Part shown: piece after piece, positions 54,142-62,341 of the stretch | How positions within the stretch are numbered: position 1 is the first letter of the stretch | Layout: every line of letters begins with the position of its first letter | From: DATFBY01 sp035253585 | Lineage (GTDB): Bacteria > Gemmatimonadota > Gemmatimonadetes > Gemmatimonadales > Gemmatimonadaceae | Reading direction: 5' to 3' | DNA length: 64,000 nucleotides | NCBI GenBank assembly: GCA_035253585.1 | Contig: DATFBY010000149.1 | Coordinates: 1-64,000, forward strand | Program-made: the position numbers and the translations under genes | Notes under the pieces: model-generated | Databases searched by the model: none | Told to the model about the DNA's origin: nothing | Seen by the model: only the letters and a program-made list of their open reading frames with translations

Positions 54142-54597
54142 CTACTGATCTTCGATCGCGGCACTCCACGAAATCCGTACTGCCCCCTCCAACGACTTCG
54201 CCGTGGGACACTTGTCCTGATGGCGCGACAGCGCACGCTCCACGACGTCGCGCGTGCCCGCGGGAATGCGAAGCCGATACGCGATGCTGATCTCGGTGAG
54301 TCGCACGATACCGTCTACGACCTCGTTCACCCCTTCGGCGTCAGCGGATATGTCCGACGCAGCAAGCTTGATCCCGCGCACCTCCAGTGCGCCGTTGAGC
54401 GTGCCCAGCATTCACCCCGCTGTCGCCGCGACGATGTAATCGACGGGGAGCGGAAGCGGCTTGCTGTCGATCTTGTAGTGCGCGGCGACGGGTCCGTGCA
54501 CGCCCATGTCGAACGTCGCGCCGGTAGCGATCGTCGCGCGGCGATGCACGCCCTCCACTTTCACGATCTTCGATGTTGCTCTGTACAGCTCGCTCAT
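54142..54597 (-). CDS. OsmC-like peroxiredoxin with in-frame UGA at the catalytic cysteine, candidate selenoprotein
   Basis: Read through the TGA at 54412-54414 the product is 151 aa with residue 62 at the UGA. The N-terminal part runs from MSELYRATSKIVKVEGVHRR to LPVDYIVAATAG, the usual segment that leads into the peroxidatic Cys of the OsmC/Ohr family (for instance PxxLLLAALGGC). The chain resumes MLGTLNGALEVRGIKLAA and ends with the resolving-type Cys130 in HQDKCPTAKSLEGAVRI. Everything else is intact. OsmC-like selenoproteins are known in bacteria. Bases 54376-54392 downstream form a SECIS-like stem-loop. Alternatives are a sequencing error (TGC), a decayed gene, or two re-initiated pieces; none explains the position as well. 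It overlaps the upstream gene (ATGA). Confidence 0.75.
54376..54392 (-). promoter_or_regulatory. Candidate bacterial SECIS stem-loop
   Basis: On the minus strand GCGCAC (54392-54387), loop TGGAG (54386-54382) and GTGCGC (54381-54376) form a perfect 6-bp stem. The loop starts 25 bases after the UGA and has G in its second position, as expected of bacterial SECIS elements (apical loop some 16-37 bases from UGA with G among the first two loop bases). Mismatch above the stem keeps it short. Confidence 0.6.
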
Positions 54598-54890
54598 GCC
54601 TTCTCTCCGACCGGGGTCTGGTGGCGCGCGGGGGTGGGACGCACACCAGGATACATCTGCTGGAGCCGCTCGCCAGGCGTGAGCTTGGGATCGGTCGTCT
54701 GCTTTGCGCTCTCACCGCGCTCGCGGAGCTCCTTCGTGAGGCGCTGCATCTCGGCGAACGCTTCGGCCGCACGCCGCTCCGAATCCGCTCGACGCGACGA
54801 GTATTTCCGCATGCTGTGCGCGATGAGCAGACCGGACACGGCGAGCATGGCGACGACCAGGCCGAAGAATGCCATCATGGGGGCGGTCAT
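54594..54890 (-). CDS. Small single-pass membrane protein with coiled coil
   Basis: 98 aa from ATG 54890 with AGAGG ten bases upstream. One helix at the N-terminus (MMAFFGLVVAMLAVSGLLIAH), then a charged coiled coil (ADSERRAAEAFAEMQRLTKE) and a Pro/Gly tail with LQQMYPGV. No family recognised. It is translationally coupled to the OsmC-like gene and so may be the first gene of that redox operon. Confidence 0.6.
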   Translation of the reverse strand: MTAPMMAFFGLVVAMLAVSGLLIAHSMRKYSSRRADSERRAAEAFAEMQRLTKELRERGESAKQTTDPKLTPGERLQQMYPGVRPTPARHQTPVGEKA

Positions 54891-55134
54891 TCCGGACGTA
54901 CCTCTGAGAGGGCGATTTGGAGGGCCGGCAGGTAGGATTGGGGGCCCGTTCGAAGGCTCCCCCAACAACACGAGTATGGCGCGAACGCAGCAACACCCTT
55001 TCCGAGGTAGGGGTGTATAGTGACGTTACCGTAGTTAGCTTGCCTTGGAGCGCCTCGCTCGCCAGGGAGGCGGCAGTTACGACAGGTCCGTCGTGTGCAT
55101 GCCCTCGGCCCGCGCACGCCCCCATGGAGGATTC

Positions 55135-55737
55135 GTGCTGAACCGTTCGACCGCTGCCATTGGTGCGGCAGCAGTACTGCTCTTGGTCTCAGGCGCCGCG
55201 GCCACTGCCGCCGCGCAGATCACTTCGCGCCCTGCTACCAGCTCGCTGTCGGGTCTCGTCACGGCTAGCTACGACTCGACCGCGGATTCCACTCGGGTTC
55301 GCTCCGCCGTCGTCCCAGTGCGCGGCGACCTCAAGATGTACGCGGGTTATCGTTTCGCCGGAGCCGCCCCGACCGAAGGGCCAATGTTGGTCTACCTCGT
55401 CTTCCAGGAGTCATCTCCGGCACCGACGTGGGAAAGCCCGCACGGCCGCACGCTCGAGCTCTGGGTCAACGACAAGGACAAGATCCGCATCGAGCGCACC
55501 GAGTACATGCGGCGCACAGGCTACGAGCGCGGCCCACTCAAGGTCGACATCACCGAATGGGTGTGGGCGACGATGCCAGCCGAGACGTTCGCCAAGATTG
55601 CCGGCGCGAAGAAGGTCGAGGGTCGCCTCGGCACACGCTACTTCGAGTTCGGCACCCAGCAGCTCGAGACGCTTCGCGAGTTGGCGTCGAGCCTGCCCGC
55701 GACGAGCTCGACCGCGGCCGGTGTGGTGGATCCGTAG
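55135..55737 (+). CDS. Secreted protein of unknown function
   Basis: 200 aa from GTG 55135, which has GGAGG five bases upstream. Signal peptide with AIGAAAVLLLVSGAAATAAAQ and a mature chain with SGLVTASYDSTADSTRV, MLVYLVFQESSPAPTW, LELWVNDKDKIRIER and VKVDITEWVWATMP-like strands (here LKVDITEWVWATMPAET). Mostly beta-rich, no cysteines. Not recognised. The stop is followed by repeat H7 and its nested terminator. Confidence 0.7.
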   Translation: MLNRSTAAIGAAAVLLLVSGAAATAAAQITSRPATSSLSGLVTASYDSTADSTRVRSAVVPVRGDLKMYAGYRFAGAAPTEGPMLVYLVFQESSPAPTWESPHGRTLELWVNDKDKIRIERTEYMRRTGYERGPLKVDITEWVWATMPAETFAKIAGAKKVEGRLGTRYFEFGTQQLETLRELASSLPATSSTAAGVVDP

Positions 55738-55741
55738 ACGT

Positions 55742-55842
55742 CGAGATTCGAGATTCGAGAATCGAGATTCGGCAAGGCAATAGGGCCGGCGTAGCGCCGG
55801 CCCGTTCCATTTATAATCTCGAATCTCGAATCTCGAATCTCG
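55742..55842. repeat. Heptad inverted-repeat element H7, enclosing a terminator
   Basis: Arms 55742-55769 and 55815-55842 pair at 27 of 28 positions and consist of the same GAGATTC units as H2 and H3. It fills the junction of two convergent genes (ends at 55737 and 55843), so it would terminate both. Confidence 0.92.
55783..55813 (+). terminator. Intrinsic terminator nested in H7
   Basis: GGGCCGGCG (55783-55791) and CGCCGGCCC (55795-55803) form a perfect 9-bp stem with loop TAG, followed by GTTCCATTTA. The outer heptad arms form a second stem around it. Confidence 0.85.
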
Positions 55843-56460
55843 CTATGGCCCAATCGGCCTGAATATCCACAGACTCTCTATCCTCGCCCGGTCCATCACC
55901 GCCGGCTGCCTGACAAGTGCCCGGCTCGGATCGGCCGGGAATCCCGCGGCGTCGTAGGCGAAGGAGATTCCGGGGAGCGAGGGGATGGACACGACGTAGT
56001 GTCCTTCGCCGCTGGCGTACGCGAGCACCGGATAGAAACTCCGCATCTCGCCGATCGTCGAGCCGACGCCAATCCCCTGCGGCGTCGTAAAGGCGCTGTC
56101 GTAGACGAGCACACGCACGATCGACGTGTCACGCGTACCGGTGCTCACCGCGATCACCCGATGATCGCCGAAGTGCACGACGTGCGCGCGCTCGCGTACC
56201 CCCTCGACCGCCATGTACGACGTATCGGTCACCCGGCACAACCGGGCCAGGATCGACACCTTCACGCCCAGCTGCGCAATGCCGACTCCGCCGGGAGACA
56301 GCGGCGGGAGCTCCCGCCCATCGCAGCGCGGATCGACACGCGGCGCGCTGTCGGTGCCCTTTGATGCGTCTGCCTGACGATTGCCTTCGTTCCGTCGCTC
56401 GCACGCCCCCGCCACGAAGAGCGCGGCGAGCAGAGCAATCAGGGCACGACGGCGATGCAC
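55843..56460 (-). CDS. Putative lipoprotein, unrecognised
   Basis: 205 aa from GTG 56460, which lies inside the 3' end of the RidA gene. Lipoprotein signal RALIALLAALFVAGACERR, then a mature part with GVGIAQLGVKVSILARLCR, DTSIVRVLVYDSAFTTPQG, and YYPVLAYASGEGHYVVSIP-like strands (here RSFYPVLAYASGEGH). Cys pair early on. It shares an operon with the exported RidA. Confidence 0.7.
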   Translation of the reverse strand: MHRRRALIALLAALFVAGACERRNEGNRQADASKGTDSAPRVDPRCDGRELPPLSPGGVGIAQLGVKVSILARLCRVTDTSYMAVEGVRERAHVVHFGDHRVIAVSTGTRDTSIVRVLVYDSAFTTPQGIGVGSTIGEMRSFYPVLAYASGEGHYVVSIPSLPGISFAYDAAGFPADPSRALVRQPAVMDRARIESLWIFRPIGP

Positions 56461-56888
56461 TCGATCTCGACCCGTGCGCCTAACGCCAGTCCGTTCGCGC
56501 CGAACGAGCTGCGCGCCGGCTTGGCATTCGGAAAATAGGCCGTGTACACGACGTTCATCGCCGCCCACTCCTGCATGTCCGCCAACATCACCAGACATTT
56601 CACCACCCGATCCATGGACGAGCCGCTCCGGCTCAGCACACCGCGAATGTTCTCCATTGCCTGACGAGTCTCGGCCGCGATGCCGCCGGCGACGAGATTC
56701 CCGTCAGCCCCAGTGCCGATCTGTCCGGAGAGAAAGAGCAGATTGCCGACCCGCACGGCGGGAGAGAAAGGCAGGTCCGTCGGCGTGGCCCAGGTGACGA
56801 ACTCCACCCGTGGTCCCTTGTTCGAGCGATGCAGTCCACAGCCGGCGAGAGGGAGGAGCAGCAGCGCAAACATTGTCAGGCGTCGCAT
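56439..56888 (-). CDS. Exported RidA-family protein
   Basis: 149 aa. Lipoprotein signal peptide at residues 1-17 (MFALLLLPLAGCGLHRSN), then a full RidA/YjgF fold with FVTWATPTDLPFSPAVRVGN, LFLSGQIGTGADGNLVAGG and the conserved LGARVEIECIAVV that carries the anionic-ligand arginine. RidA enzymes normally deaminate reactive enamine/imine intermediates in the cytoplasm; an exported, lipidated copy is unusual. Overlaps the following lipoprotein gene by 22 bases. Confidence 0.85.
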   Translation of the reverse strand: MRRLTMFALLLLPLAGCGLHRSNKGPRVEFVTWATPTDLPFSPAVRVGNLLFLSGQIGTGADGNLVAGGIAAETRQAMENIRGVLSRSGSSMDRVVKCLVMLADMQEWAAMNVVYTAYFPNAKPARSSFGANGLALGARVEIECIAVVP

Positions 56889-56939
56889 GGCGCCAACGAT
56901 GCGCGTGCCGGCGCTCGGGCGGTAGAGGTGACGCGCGCG

Positions 56940-59900
56940 CTACGCCGTGCGGCTCAGTCCTTCGACGCGAGCACCGCTCACGATGCCAACCAGCAGCTCT
57001 TCGAGACGCTCGAACTCGAATGGCTTGCTCAGCACAGGCTGTAAGGTCGAGTCGAGAAAGGCACGACTGGACTCGCTCACCGTGTCGCCGGTGATGAAGA
57101 GAATGCGCGACGCCAACGCCGGTGCCTCGAGCTTCAAATGCTCGAACAGCGTCGGCCCATCCATCCCTGGCATGCGAAGATCGCACACTACGGCGTCGAA
57201 CTCTTTCTCGCGCACGAGCTCCAGCGCCGCTTCACCCTCCGGCGCGGTCTCCACGCTGAAACGGCGCAGCCGCCCGAACGCCTTCATCCCGCTCCGCAGC
57301 GAGGGCTCATCGTCGACGAAGAGAACCCGGATCCCCTTGAGGGGTGAGCGCTCCAGGAACGTAGTGGGGCCCACCACTCCTGGTATCGGCTCACTCTCGC
57401 CATCGGCGGTCGGCAACGAAACGTGAAACGTCGTTCCACCTGCTGAACTATCCACGATCTCGATCGATCCGCCGTGCGCAGTAACGATCCCGTAGCTGAC
57501 GCTGAGGCCGAGTCCCGTTCCATCCGATTTGGTGGTGAAGAACGGCTCGAACACGCGCTCGCGCACATCGCCGGCGATGCCACACCCGGAATCCTGCACG
57601 CCGATCATCACCTGGTCGCCATCACGCTTCGTGAAGACACGCAGTGTTCCGCCGCGCGGACTCATCGCCTGAATGGCGTTGGTGACGAGGTTCAGAATTA
57701 CCTGCTGCAGCTGTCGCGGATCGCCGCTCACCGGCGGAAGATTCGCGGGGAAATCGGTCTCGAGCGTAATCCCGCCCGACGTCATCTCGTACCCTCGCAG
57801 CCGGAGCGTGCGCTCGACGATCTCGCTGAGGTCGAGCCGCTGCCGCTGGCTCTCGCTGCGCCGCGCGAACGTCAGCAGATCCTTCAACACCTGGCTGGCG
57901 CGCACGGTCTCGGCGCGGATGACTTCGATCGATTCGCGCTGATCGGGCGCCAGATGCCCGTCGCGCAGCAACAGCTGAGCATACGCGCTGATCGTGCTCA
58001 GAGGATTGTTGACTTCGTGCGCCACGCCCGCCACCAGCTCGCCCACGGCTGCCAACCGCTCGGTTTCCGCCAGCCGCGTGCGCATCTCCCGCTCACCGGT
58101 GATGTCACGCCCGACGAACAGGACCGTCGGCGGCTCCGCTTCAGGGAGCATTCGCGCTGCCAGCGATACGGTGCGCACACCGCGCTCGTGCTCGAAGCGC
58201 ACCTCGAGACGAGACGGCGCGCCACCCAACGCCTGCGCGATCTCGTAGCGAAGACGATCGCGGTCCTCGGGGACCGCGAATTCGTCGATCGACTTGCCGA
58301 TCACCTGAATGGGCGGAACGCCAAGTATGTCGCGCACCGCGTCGTTTGCTTCGCGCACGCGCCCGCTCTCCAGTACGGTGAGCACGGCGTCGGGTGCTGC
58401 GCGGAAGAGCGTGCGGAAGCGCCATTCGGTCTTTCGCAGCGTTTCGACGAGATCGGCGTTGGCCAGCGCGACGGAGAGGAGATCGGTCATCGCTTCGACC
58501 CGCGCGATCTCGTCGTCGGTGAACCACCGCCGCGCACGCGACACCACGGTCACCGCGCCGATGCGCTCGCCTCGACGCTGAAGCGGGATCACCGCGATAC
58601 CGCGCACCGGTTGTTCGCTCACGCGCCACTCCGCCTCCGCTAGACTCTCCGGTCGACTGTGCAGCTGCACGTCCTCCGTGTACCACACGTCGCCCGTGCG
58701 GACCACGATACCCATCGCCGAGCTTTCGCCGGAGATGTGTTGACCGCGCGTCAGGTCGGAGATGTCGGTGCTCGCCGCGATCTGCAGACGGCGATCCTCA
58801 GTGACCAGTGCCACGACTCCGCCGTCGCCCTGCACCACGTCCACAGCCGCCTCGAGGAATCGGCTCAGCACGCGGTCGGCACTCAGCTCCACGGCGATCT
58901 GCTGCGCCAGCGTCCACATGCGCTGGAGGACGCGCTGTGCTTCGGCCAGCTCGCGCGTCCGCGATCCCACACGCTGCTCCAGCGTGATCGACACCTCGCG
59001 CTCGGCCTCGACGGTGCTGGCGAGCATGGTCGTGGCGCGATGCTGAACCCAGAGCGCCTGCCCCGCGCGCGCCGCGAGCAGCACACCGAAGATCGCGATC
59101 GCTATCGAGAGCGCCGGATCGGGCTCCGAGCCCATGCCGAGCGCCACCGCCGAGAACGACGCGATCAAGATCGCCACTACGATCGACGTGATGCGAACCT
59201 TCCACGCGTGCGATGCGACCGCCGGCAGCTCGCTGGACTGCGCCGCAATCGTTAGGCGCGGGTGATCGACCGCAGTCACCCAGCAGAGAATGGTGAGCGA
59301 CCAGAGAACGACGATGCTCCGGTCGATCTCCCCGCCAAACATCAAGACGCTGTGGCTATAGAGAAAATTGGCGATCGCCACGAAGACGGTGCCCAGCGCG
59401 AGGCCGCCCGCTACTCGTACGCCAAGTACTTCCCCTCGCCAGGCCATCAACAGCGCGACCAGGATCAGGTTCGTGGTGGCGAGTGTATCCCACAGGAGAG
59501 AGGCAATGCGTGTCCAGCCGGCAACGGCGACGGTGCGGTCGGTCGCGTGCTCGATCTGCAGGATCACGATCACCGCCGCGGCCACGAGCAGCAGCGCGTC
59601 GAGCAGCGCTTCGGTGCGCATCCAGCTTCGTTGACGGCCGAGCGATGCCCCGAGACCGATCGCCAGCACCAGCTGACCGGTGATGCCGACGATCGCTTCG
59701 GCGACGGGAACTGTGGGTGGCTCGCCGGTCGCGAGCTCGCGCACGAGCCACGCGGCCGCGCCCAGCGCGGTGAGGAGCGCGGCGCCTGTTAGGCTGGCGA
59801 AGAGCACGCGTCTCGTGCCGCTCGCGCGCCGTGTGGCGATGGTGCCGGCGCCGATCGCGGCGACCGTTTGAAAGAGGAAGAGCGCGCCGCTGATCGCGTT

Positions 59901-60017
59901 GGGGATGCCAGGTCTCGTCGCCATGGGCGACAGCACGTAGGCGATCGTCGCCAGGCAGAGCGCCTGTGCGACCGTGGCGACCTCGACGCGACCTAGAGAA
60001 AGGCGGCTGGTACTCAT
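56940..60017 (-). CDS. Hybrid sensor histidine kinase (membrane, GAF, PAS, REC)
   Basis: 1025 aa. About 9-10 membrane helices in residues 10-330, coiled coil (about 340-375), GAF domain (about 380-525), PAS domain (about 540-650; FRTLFRAAPDAVLTVLESG), dimerisation and phosphoacceptor His666 in VAGVAHEVNNPLSTISAY, HATPase with LNLVTNAIQAM and GTGLGLSVSYGIV, and a C-terminal receiver (IRVLFVDDEPSLRSG) with Asp about residue 944 (VVCDLRMPGMDG). No response regulator is adjacent. Sensory ligand unknown. GTTAGGC motifs lie at 59249 and nearby. Confidence 0.93.
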   Translation of the reverse strand: MSTSRLSLGRVEVATVAQALCLATIAYVLSPMATRPGIPNAISGALFLFQTVAAIGAGTIATRRASGTRRVLFASLTGAALLTALGAAAWLVRELATGEPPTVPVAEAIVGITGQLVLAIGLGASLGRQRSWMRTEALLDALLLVAAAVIVILQIEHATDRTVAVAGWTRIASLLWDTLATTNLILVALLMAWRGEVLGVRVAGGLALGTVFVAIANFLYSHSVLMFGGEIDRSIVVLWSLTILCWVTAVDHPRLTIAAQSSELPAVASHAWKVRITSIVVAILIASFSAVALGMGSEPDPALSIAIAIFGVLLAARAGQALWVQHRATTMLASTVEAEREVSITLEQRVGSRTRELAEAQRVLQRMWTLAQQIAVELSADRVLSRFLEAAVDVVQGDGGVVALVTEDRRLQIAASTDISDLTRGQHISGESSAMGIVVRTGDVWYTEDVQLHSRPESLAEAEWRVSEQPVRGIAVIPLQRRGERIGAVTVVSRARRWFTDDEIARVEAMTDLLSVALANADLVETLRKTEWRFRTLFRAAPDAVLTVLESGRVREANDAVRDILGVPPIQVIGKSIDEFAVPEDRDRLRYEIAQALGGAPSRLEVRFEHERGVRTVSLAARMLPEAEPPTVLFVGRDITGEREMRTRLAETERLAAVGELVAGVAHEVNNPLSTISAYAQLLLRDGHLAPDQRESIEVIRAETVRASQVLKDLLTFARRSESQRQRLDLSEIVERTLRLRGYEMTSGGITLETDFPANLPPVSGDPRQLQQVILNLVTNAIQAMSPRGGTLRVFTKRDGDQVMIGVQDSGCGIAGDVRERVFEPFFTTKSDGTGLGLSVSYGIVTAHGGSIEIVDSSAGGTTFHVSLPTADGESEPIPGVVGPTTFLERSPLKGIRVLFVDDEPSLRSGMKAFGRLRRFSVETAPEGEAALELVREKEFDAVVCDLRMPGMDGPTLFEHLKLEAPALASRILFITGDTVSESSRAFLDSTLQPVLSKPFEFERLEELLVGIVSGARVEGLSRTA

Positions 60018-60165
60018 CTCAACTAGGACGCGCTACAAAACGTTTGGTTGCGCGTCGCTAGGCATGCGGGCCCGGTCCCATCGGGTTGCGTCGATGTGAC
60101 GATGCGGTGGCCCAGTTCTTTATCTGTGAGGGACTTGCTCCACCTCGGTACCGAGGAAGGAAACA

Positions 60166-60438
60166 ATGATCGATTGGAACGACGAGGATGGCGGCGCGCC
60201 GGGCGGGTGGGGCGGAGGTGACAAGACGCGCGAGCCATGGCTCGAAGACGCGGATGCTTGGCGAGGCGGGACTACGCGACCTCGCTTACCCTGGGACGTC
60301 TCCGTGTCCGGCGACGACGATGATCGCTGGCGCGGAGACACGCATTTGGCGGAGTGGCCGGTGTGGGACGCCGGTCCCGAATACCACATGTGGAAGCGGC
60401 TCGCCGAGCAGGACCTCGAGGCGAACGACGACGACTGA
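60166..60438 (+). CDS. Small acidic Trp/Asp-rich protein
   Basis: 90 aa with an excellent ribosome site (GAGGAAGG). Very acidic and unusually rich in Trp (about ten), with clusters such as WNDEDGG, SGDDDDRWRGD and LEANDDD at the end. No signal peptide, no helix, no known family. Possibly disordered and nucleic-acid- or protein-binding. It is divergent from the histidine kinase gene (the 148 bases between them hold both promoters) and converges with lepB; a weak 6-bp hairpin at 60453-60469 may terminate both. Confidence 0.65.
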   Translation: MIDWNDEDGGAPGGWGGGDKTREPWLEDADAWRGGTTRPRLPWDVSVSGDDDDRWRGDTHLAEWPVWDAGPEYHMWKRLAEQDLEANDDD

Positions 60439-60469
60439 CATGCTCGCCGGTCCGCCGCTCCACGCGGCG

Positions 60470-61210
60470 TCAGAAGCGCAATCCTATCCGGCTCCAGCGA
60501 GCGTCGAAGCTCTCCCAGTCAATCGAGAAGTAGATGAACAACGGACGTCCGCGCAGATTCTCGCGCGGCACGAAGCCGTAGTATCGCGCATCCTTCGAGT
60601 TGTACCGATTGTCGCCGAGTGTGAAGAAGTGCGTTGCCGGTACGACGATCGGCCCCCAGTTGTCATGCGTGGGCGTCGACGGCGCGCTGCCGAAGCGCGA
60701 GCGGCCTAACGCGTACTGCTTCTGCCACACGAACGACGGATCGTAGGTGTCCTGCGCCAGCGCCTGATCCGCGCCGTAGCCCTGCCGTTGCGCGATCCCG
60801 TTCACGTGCAACAACGCGTTCCGCATGTGCAGCGTGTCGCCCGGAAGACCGACGATGCGCTTCACCACCGTCGGATGTCCATCGCTGGCGTCGGGTGACT
60901 TGTACACGGCGATCTCGCCGCGCTTCGGCTCCGAGTATCCCGGGAGATTGATGTTGGTGAATGGGATGTGCGGGCCATAGGCGAGCTTGTTGACGAAGAG
61001 GAAATCGCCGACCAGCAGCGTCGGCTCCATGCTCCCCGACGGGATGCGGAATGCCTCTATGAAGAACGTGCGGATGAAGAGAAAGATGAGCGCCGCGCCG
61101 AGAATGGAGCGGAAGAGCTCACGCCGCGAGGTGCGCTGCGTCTTCCCGCGTGCCTCGGCGACTACGGTCTTAGAGCCAGTGGTCCGGCGTTTTTTCTCGG
61201 CTACTGCCAT
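60470..61210 (-). CDS. lepB: Signal peptidase I
   Basis: 246 aa. Single N-terminal membrane anchor (ILGAALIFLFIRTFFIEAF), catalytic Ser60 in RIPSGSMEPTLLVGD and Lys117 in TVVKRIVGLPGD, then ALGDNRYNSKDARYYGFVP in the last conserved box. It cleaves signal peptides of exported proteins, of which this window has many. Upstream is the SWIB gene, whose strong terminator lies between. Confidence 0.93.
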   Translation of the reverse strand: MAVAEKKRRTTGSKTVVAEARGKTQRTSRRELFRSILGAALIFLFIRTFFIEAFRIPSGSMEPTLLVGDFLFVNKLAYGPHIPFTNINLPGYSEPKRGEIAVYKSPDASDGHPTVVKRIVGLPGDTLHMRNALLHVNGIAQRQGYGADQALAQDTYDPSFVWQKQYALGRSRFGSAPSTPTHDNWGPIVVPATHFFTLGDNRYNSKDARYYGFVPRENLRGRPLFIYFSIDWESFDARWSRIGLRF

Positions 61211-61322
61211 TGGCGCGTTAATCGACTCAGAGAGACGTCATGTGACGATGGTGACGGTGCAGTCGCCCCGCCGTCAACGCAATCTCGATGGCGCGCACAC
61301 TCGCACACAAGGGTTCACGCAC

Positions 61323-61354
61323 GAGGGGGCGCGCTCCCGCGAGCGCGCCCCCTC
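61323..61354 (-). terminator. Terminator after the SWIB gene
   Basis: GAGGGGGCGCGCT (61323-61335) and AGCGCGCCCCCTC (61342-61354) form a perfect 13-bp stem with loop CCCGCG, 22 bases after the SWIB stop (minus strand). No long T-tract follows. Confidence 0.75.
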
Positions 61355-61375
61355 CGCATTGTACCCGGACGTGGG

Positions 61376-61753
61376 TCAGGCGTTCTTGAGATGTCTGTTG
61401 ACGAGCTTCGTCATCTCGAACATCGAGACTTGGCGCTTGCCGCCGAATACGGGGCGGAGCCTGTCATCAGCGTTGATCATGCGGCGATTCTTCGAGTCCT
61501 GGAGTCCATTGCGGCGAATGTAGCCCCAGAGCTTCTTCGTCACCTCGGTCCGCGGCATTGCGCTCGAGCCGACCACCGCGCTGAGGGAATCATCGGGCTG
61601 CATGGGCCTCATGAATGCCGGATTGGGCGCGCGCTTCTTTCCGCTGCTCCGGCGCGCTTTCCGACCGGCGCTCTTCCGGCGTGCGGACTTCCGGGCACCG
61701 CCCTTCTTCGCCCTGCCCTTCTTTCTCGCACCGCCTCTCTTTTTCGTGGCCAT
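61376..61753 (-). CDS. SWIB-domain protein with basic histone H1-like N-terminus
   Basis: 125 aa from ATG 61753 with GGAGAGG upstream. Residues 2-45 are almost wholly Lys/Arg/Ala (KKRGGARKKGRAKKGGARKS), like histone H1 tails, followed by a SWIB/MDM2 domain with LWGYIRRNGLQDSKNRRMI and MFEMTKLVNRHL near the end. Such fusions occur in Chlamydia and some soil bacteria and may bind DNA. No partner is evident. Repeat H8 lies upstream, in the 228-base gap to the cupredoxin gene. Confidence 0.88.
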   Translation of the reverse strand: MATKKRGGARKKGRAKKGGARKSARRKSAGRKARRSSGKKRAPNPAFMRPMQPDDSLSAVVGSSAMPRTEVTKKLWGYIRRNGLQDSKNRRMINADDRLRPVFGGKRQVSMFEMTKLVNRHLKNA

Positions 61754-61886
61754 CGATGACCTCTCCGAAGGTGAAATGATCGCGTTCGACAGAGGGAAAC
61801 ACGAGTCCGACGGCGCACAAACTACAATGACTGCCACGATGCGCAATAGGCGAGAGGCAGCTTTTTCATAGGGGAAAACACAAAAA

Positions 61887-61980
61887 ACATCGGGACTCGG
61901 GACTCGGGACTCGCGTTCCGGCGAGAGAGACCTTATCGCCAACACGCCGAGTCCGAGTCCCGAGTCCCAAGTCCCAATGT
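61887..61980. repeat. Heptad inverted-repeat element H8
   Basis: Left arm 61887-61913 (GGGACTC units) and right arm 61954-61980 pair at 25 of 27 positions. It stands between the cupredoxin gene stop (61982) and the SWIB gene on the same strand. A weak 5-bp stem (GGCGA/TCGCC) occupies the centre. Remaining bases 61754-61886 show no feature except possible promoter sequences for the SWIB gene. Confidence 0.88.
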
Positions 61981-61981
61981 C

Positions 61982-62341
61982 TTAGCGAACCACCAGCGTC
62001 CCCCTCATACTCGGGTGCAGCGCGCAGATGTATTTCCACTCGCCGCGCGCGCGAGCCACCATGCGCCACGTCCCCTTCGGCTGCACGATGCCGGAGTCCC
62101 AGCTGGAGTCGCTGGCGGTCGCCGTATGGGGGACGATGTCATCGTTCCGCCACACGACGGTGTCGCCAACGCTCACCGTGACGTTCCCCGGTGCGAACGC
62201 GAACGAGGCAATCGCCACAGTGCGCGCTACGGGGCGCGACTTCGCAGAGTAAGCGGCCGATCGGGCGGCGCCGGCCGCGGGGAGCGCCAGCAGCGCTCCA
62301 CACACGGCGATCAACAGGCGACGCACCTTCCACGCGTGCAT
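61982..62341 (-). CDS. Cupredoxin (plastocyanin/amicyanin-like)
   Basis: 119 aa. Signal peptide (LLIAVCGALLALPAAGAARS), then a small type I copper protein: FAFAPGNVTVSVGDTVVWRN, ligand His in IVPHTATA, and the ligand loop YICALHPSM with Cys, His and Met. Periplasmic electron carrier or copper handling. Its start overlaps the DUF4142 stop by one base (TGATG). Confidence 0.92.
   Translation of the reverse strand: MHAWKVRRLLIAVCGALLALPAAGAARSAAYSAKSRPVARTVAIASFAFAPGNVTVSVGDTVVWRNDDIVPHTATASDSSWDSGIVQPKGTWRMVARARGEWKYICALHPSMRGTLVVR

Noticed and set aside
54142..54411. Two separate small genes in place of the OsmC-like gene
   Set aside because: The parts are consecutive halves of one OsmC domain, in one frame, split only by a TGA at the conserved Cys.
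57474..58643. 389-codon plus-strand frame opposite the hybrid kinase
   Set aside because: Antisense shadow of the HATPase/HisKA/PAS segments; no family features.
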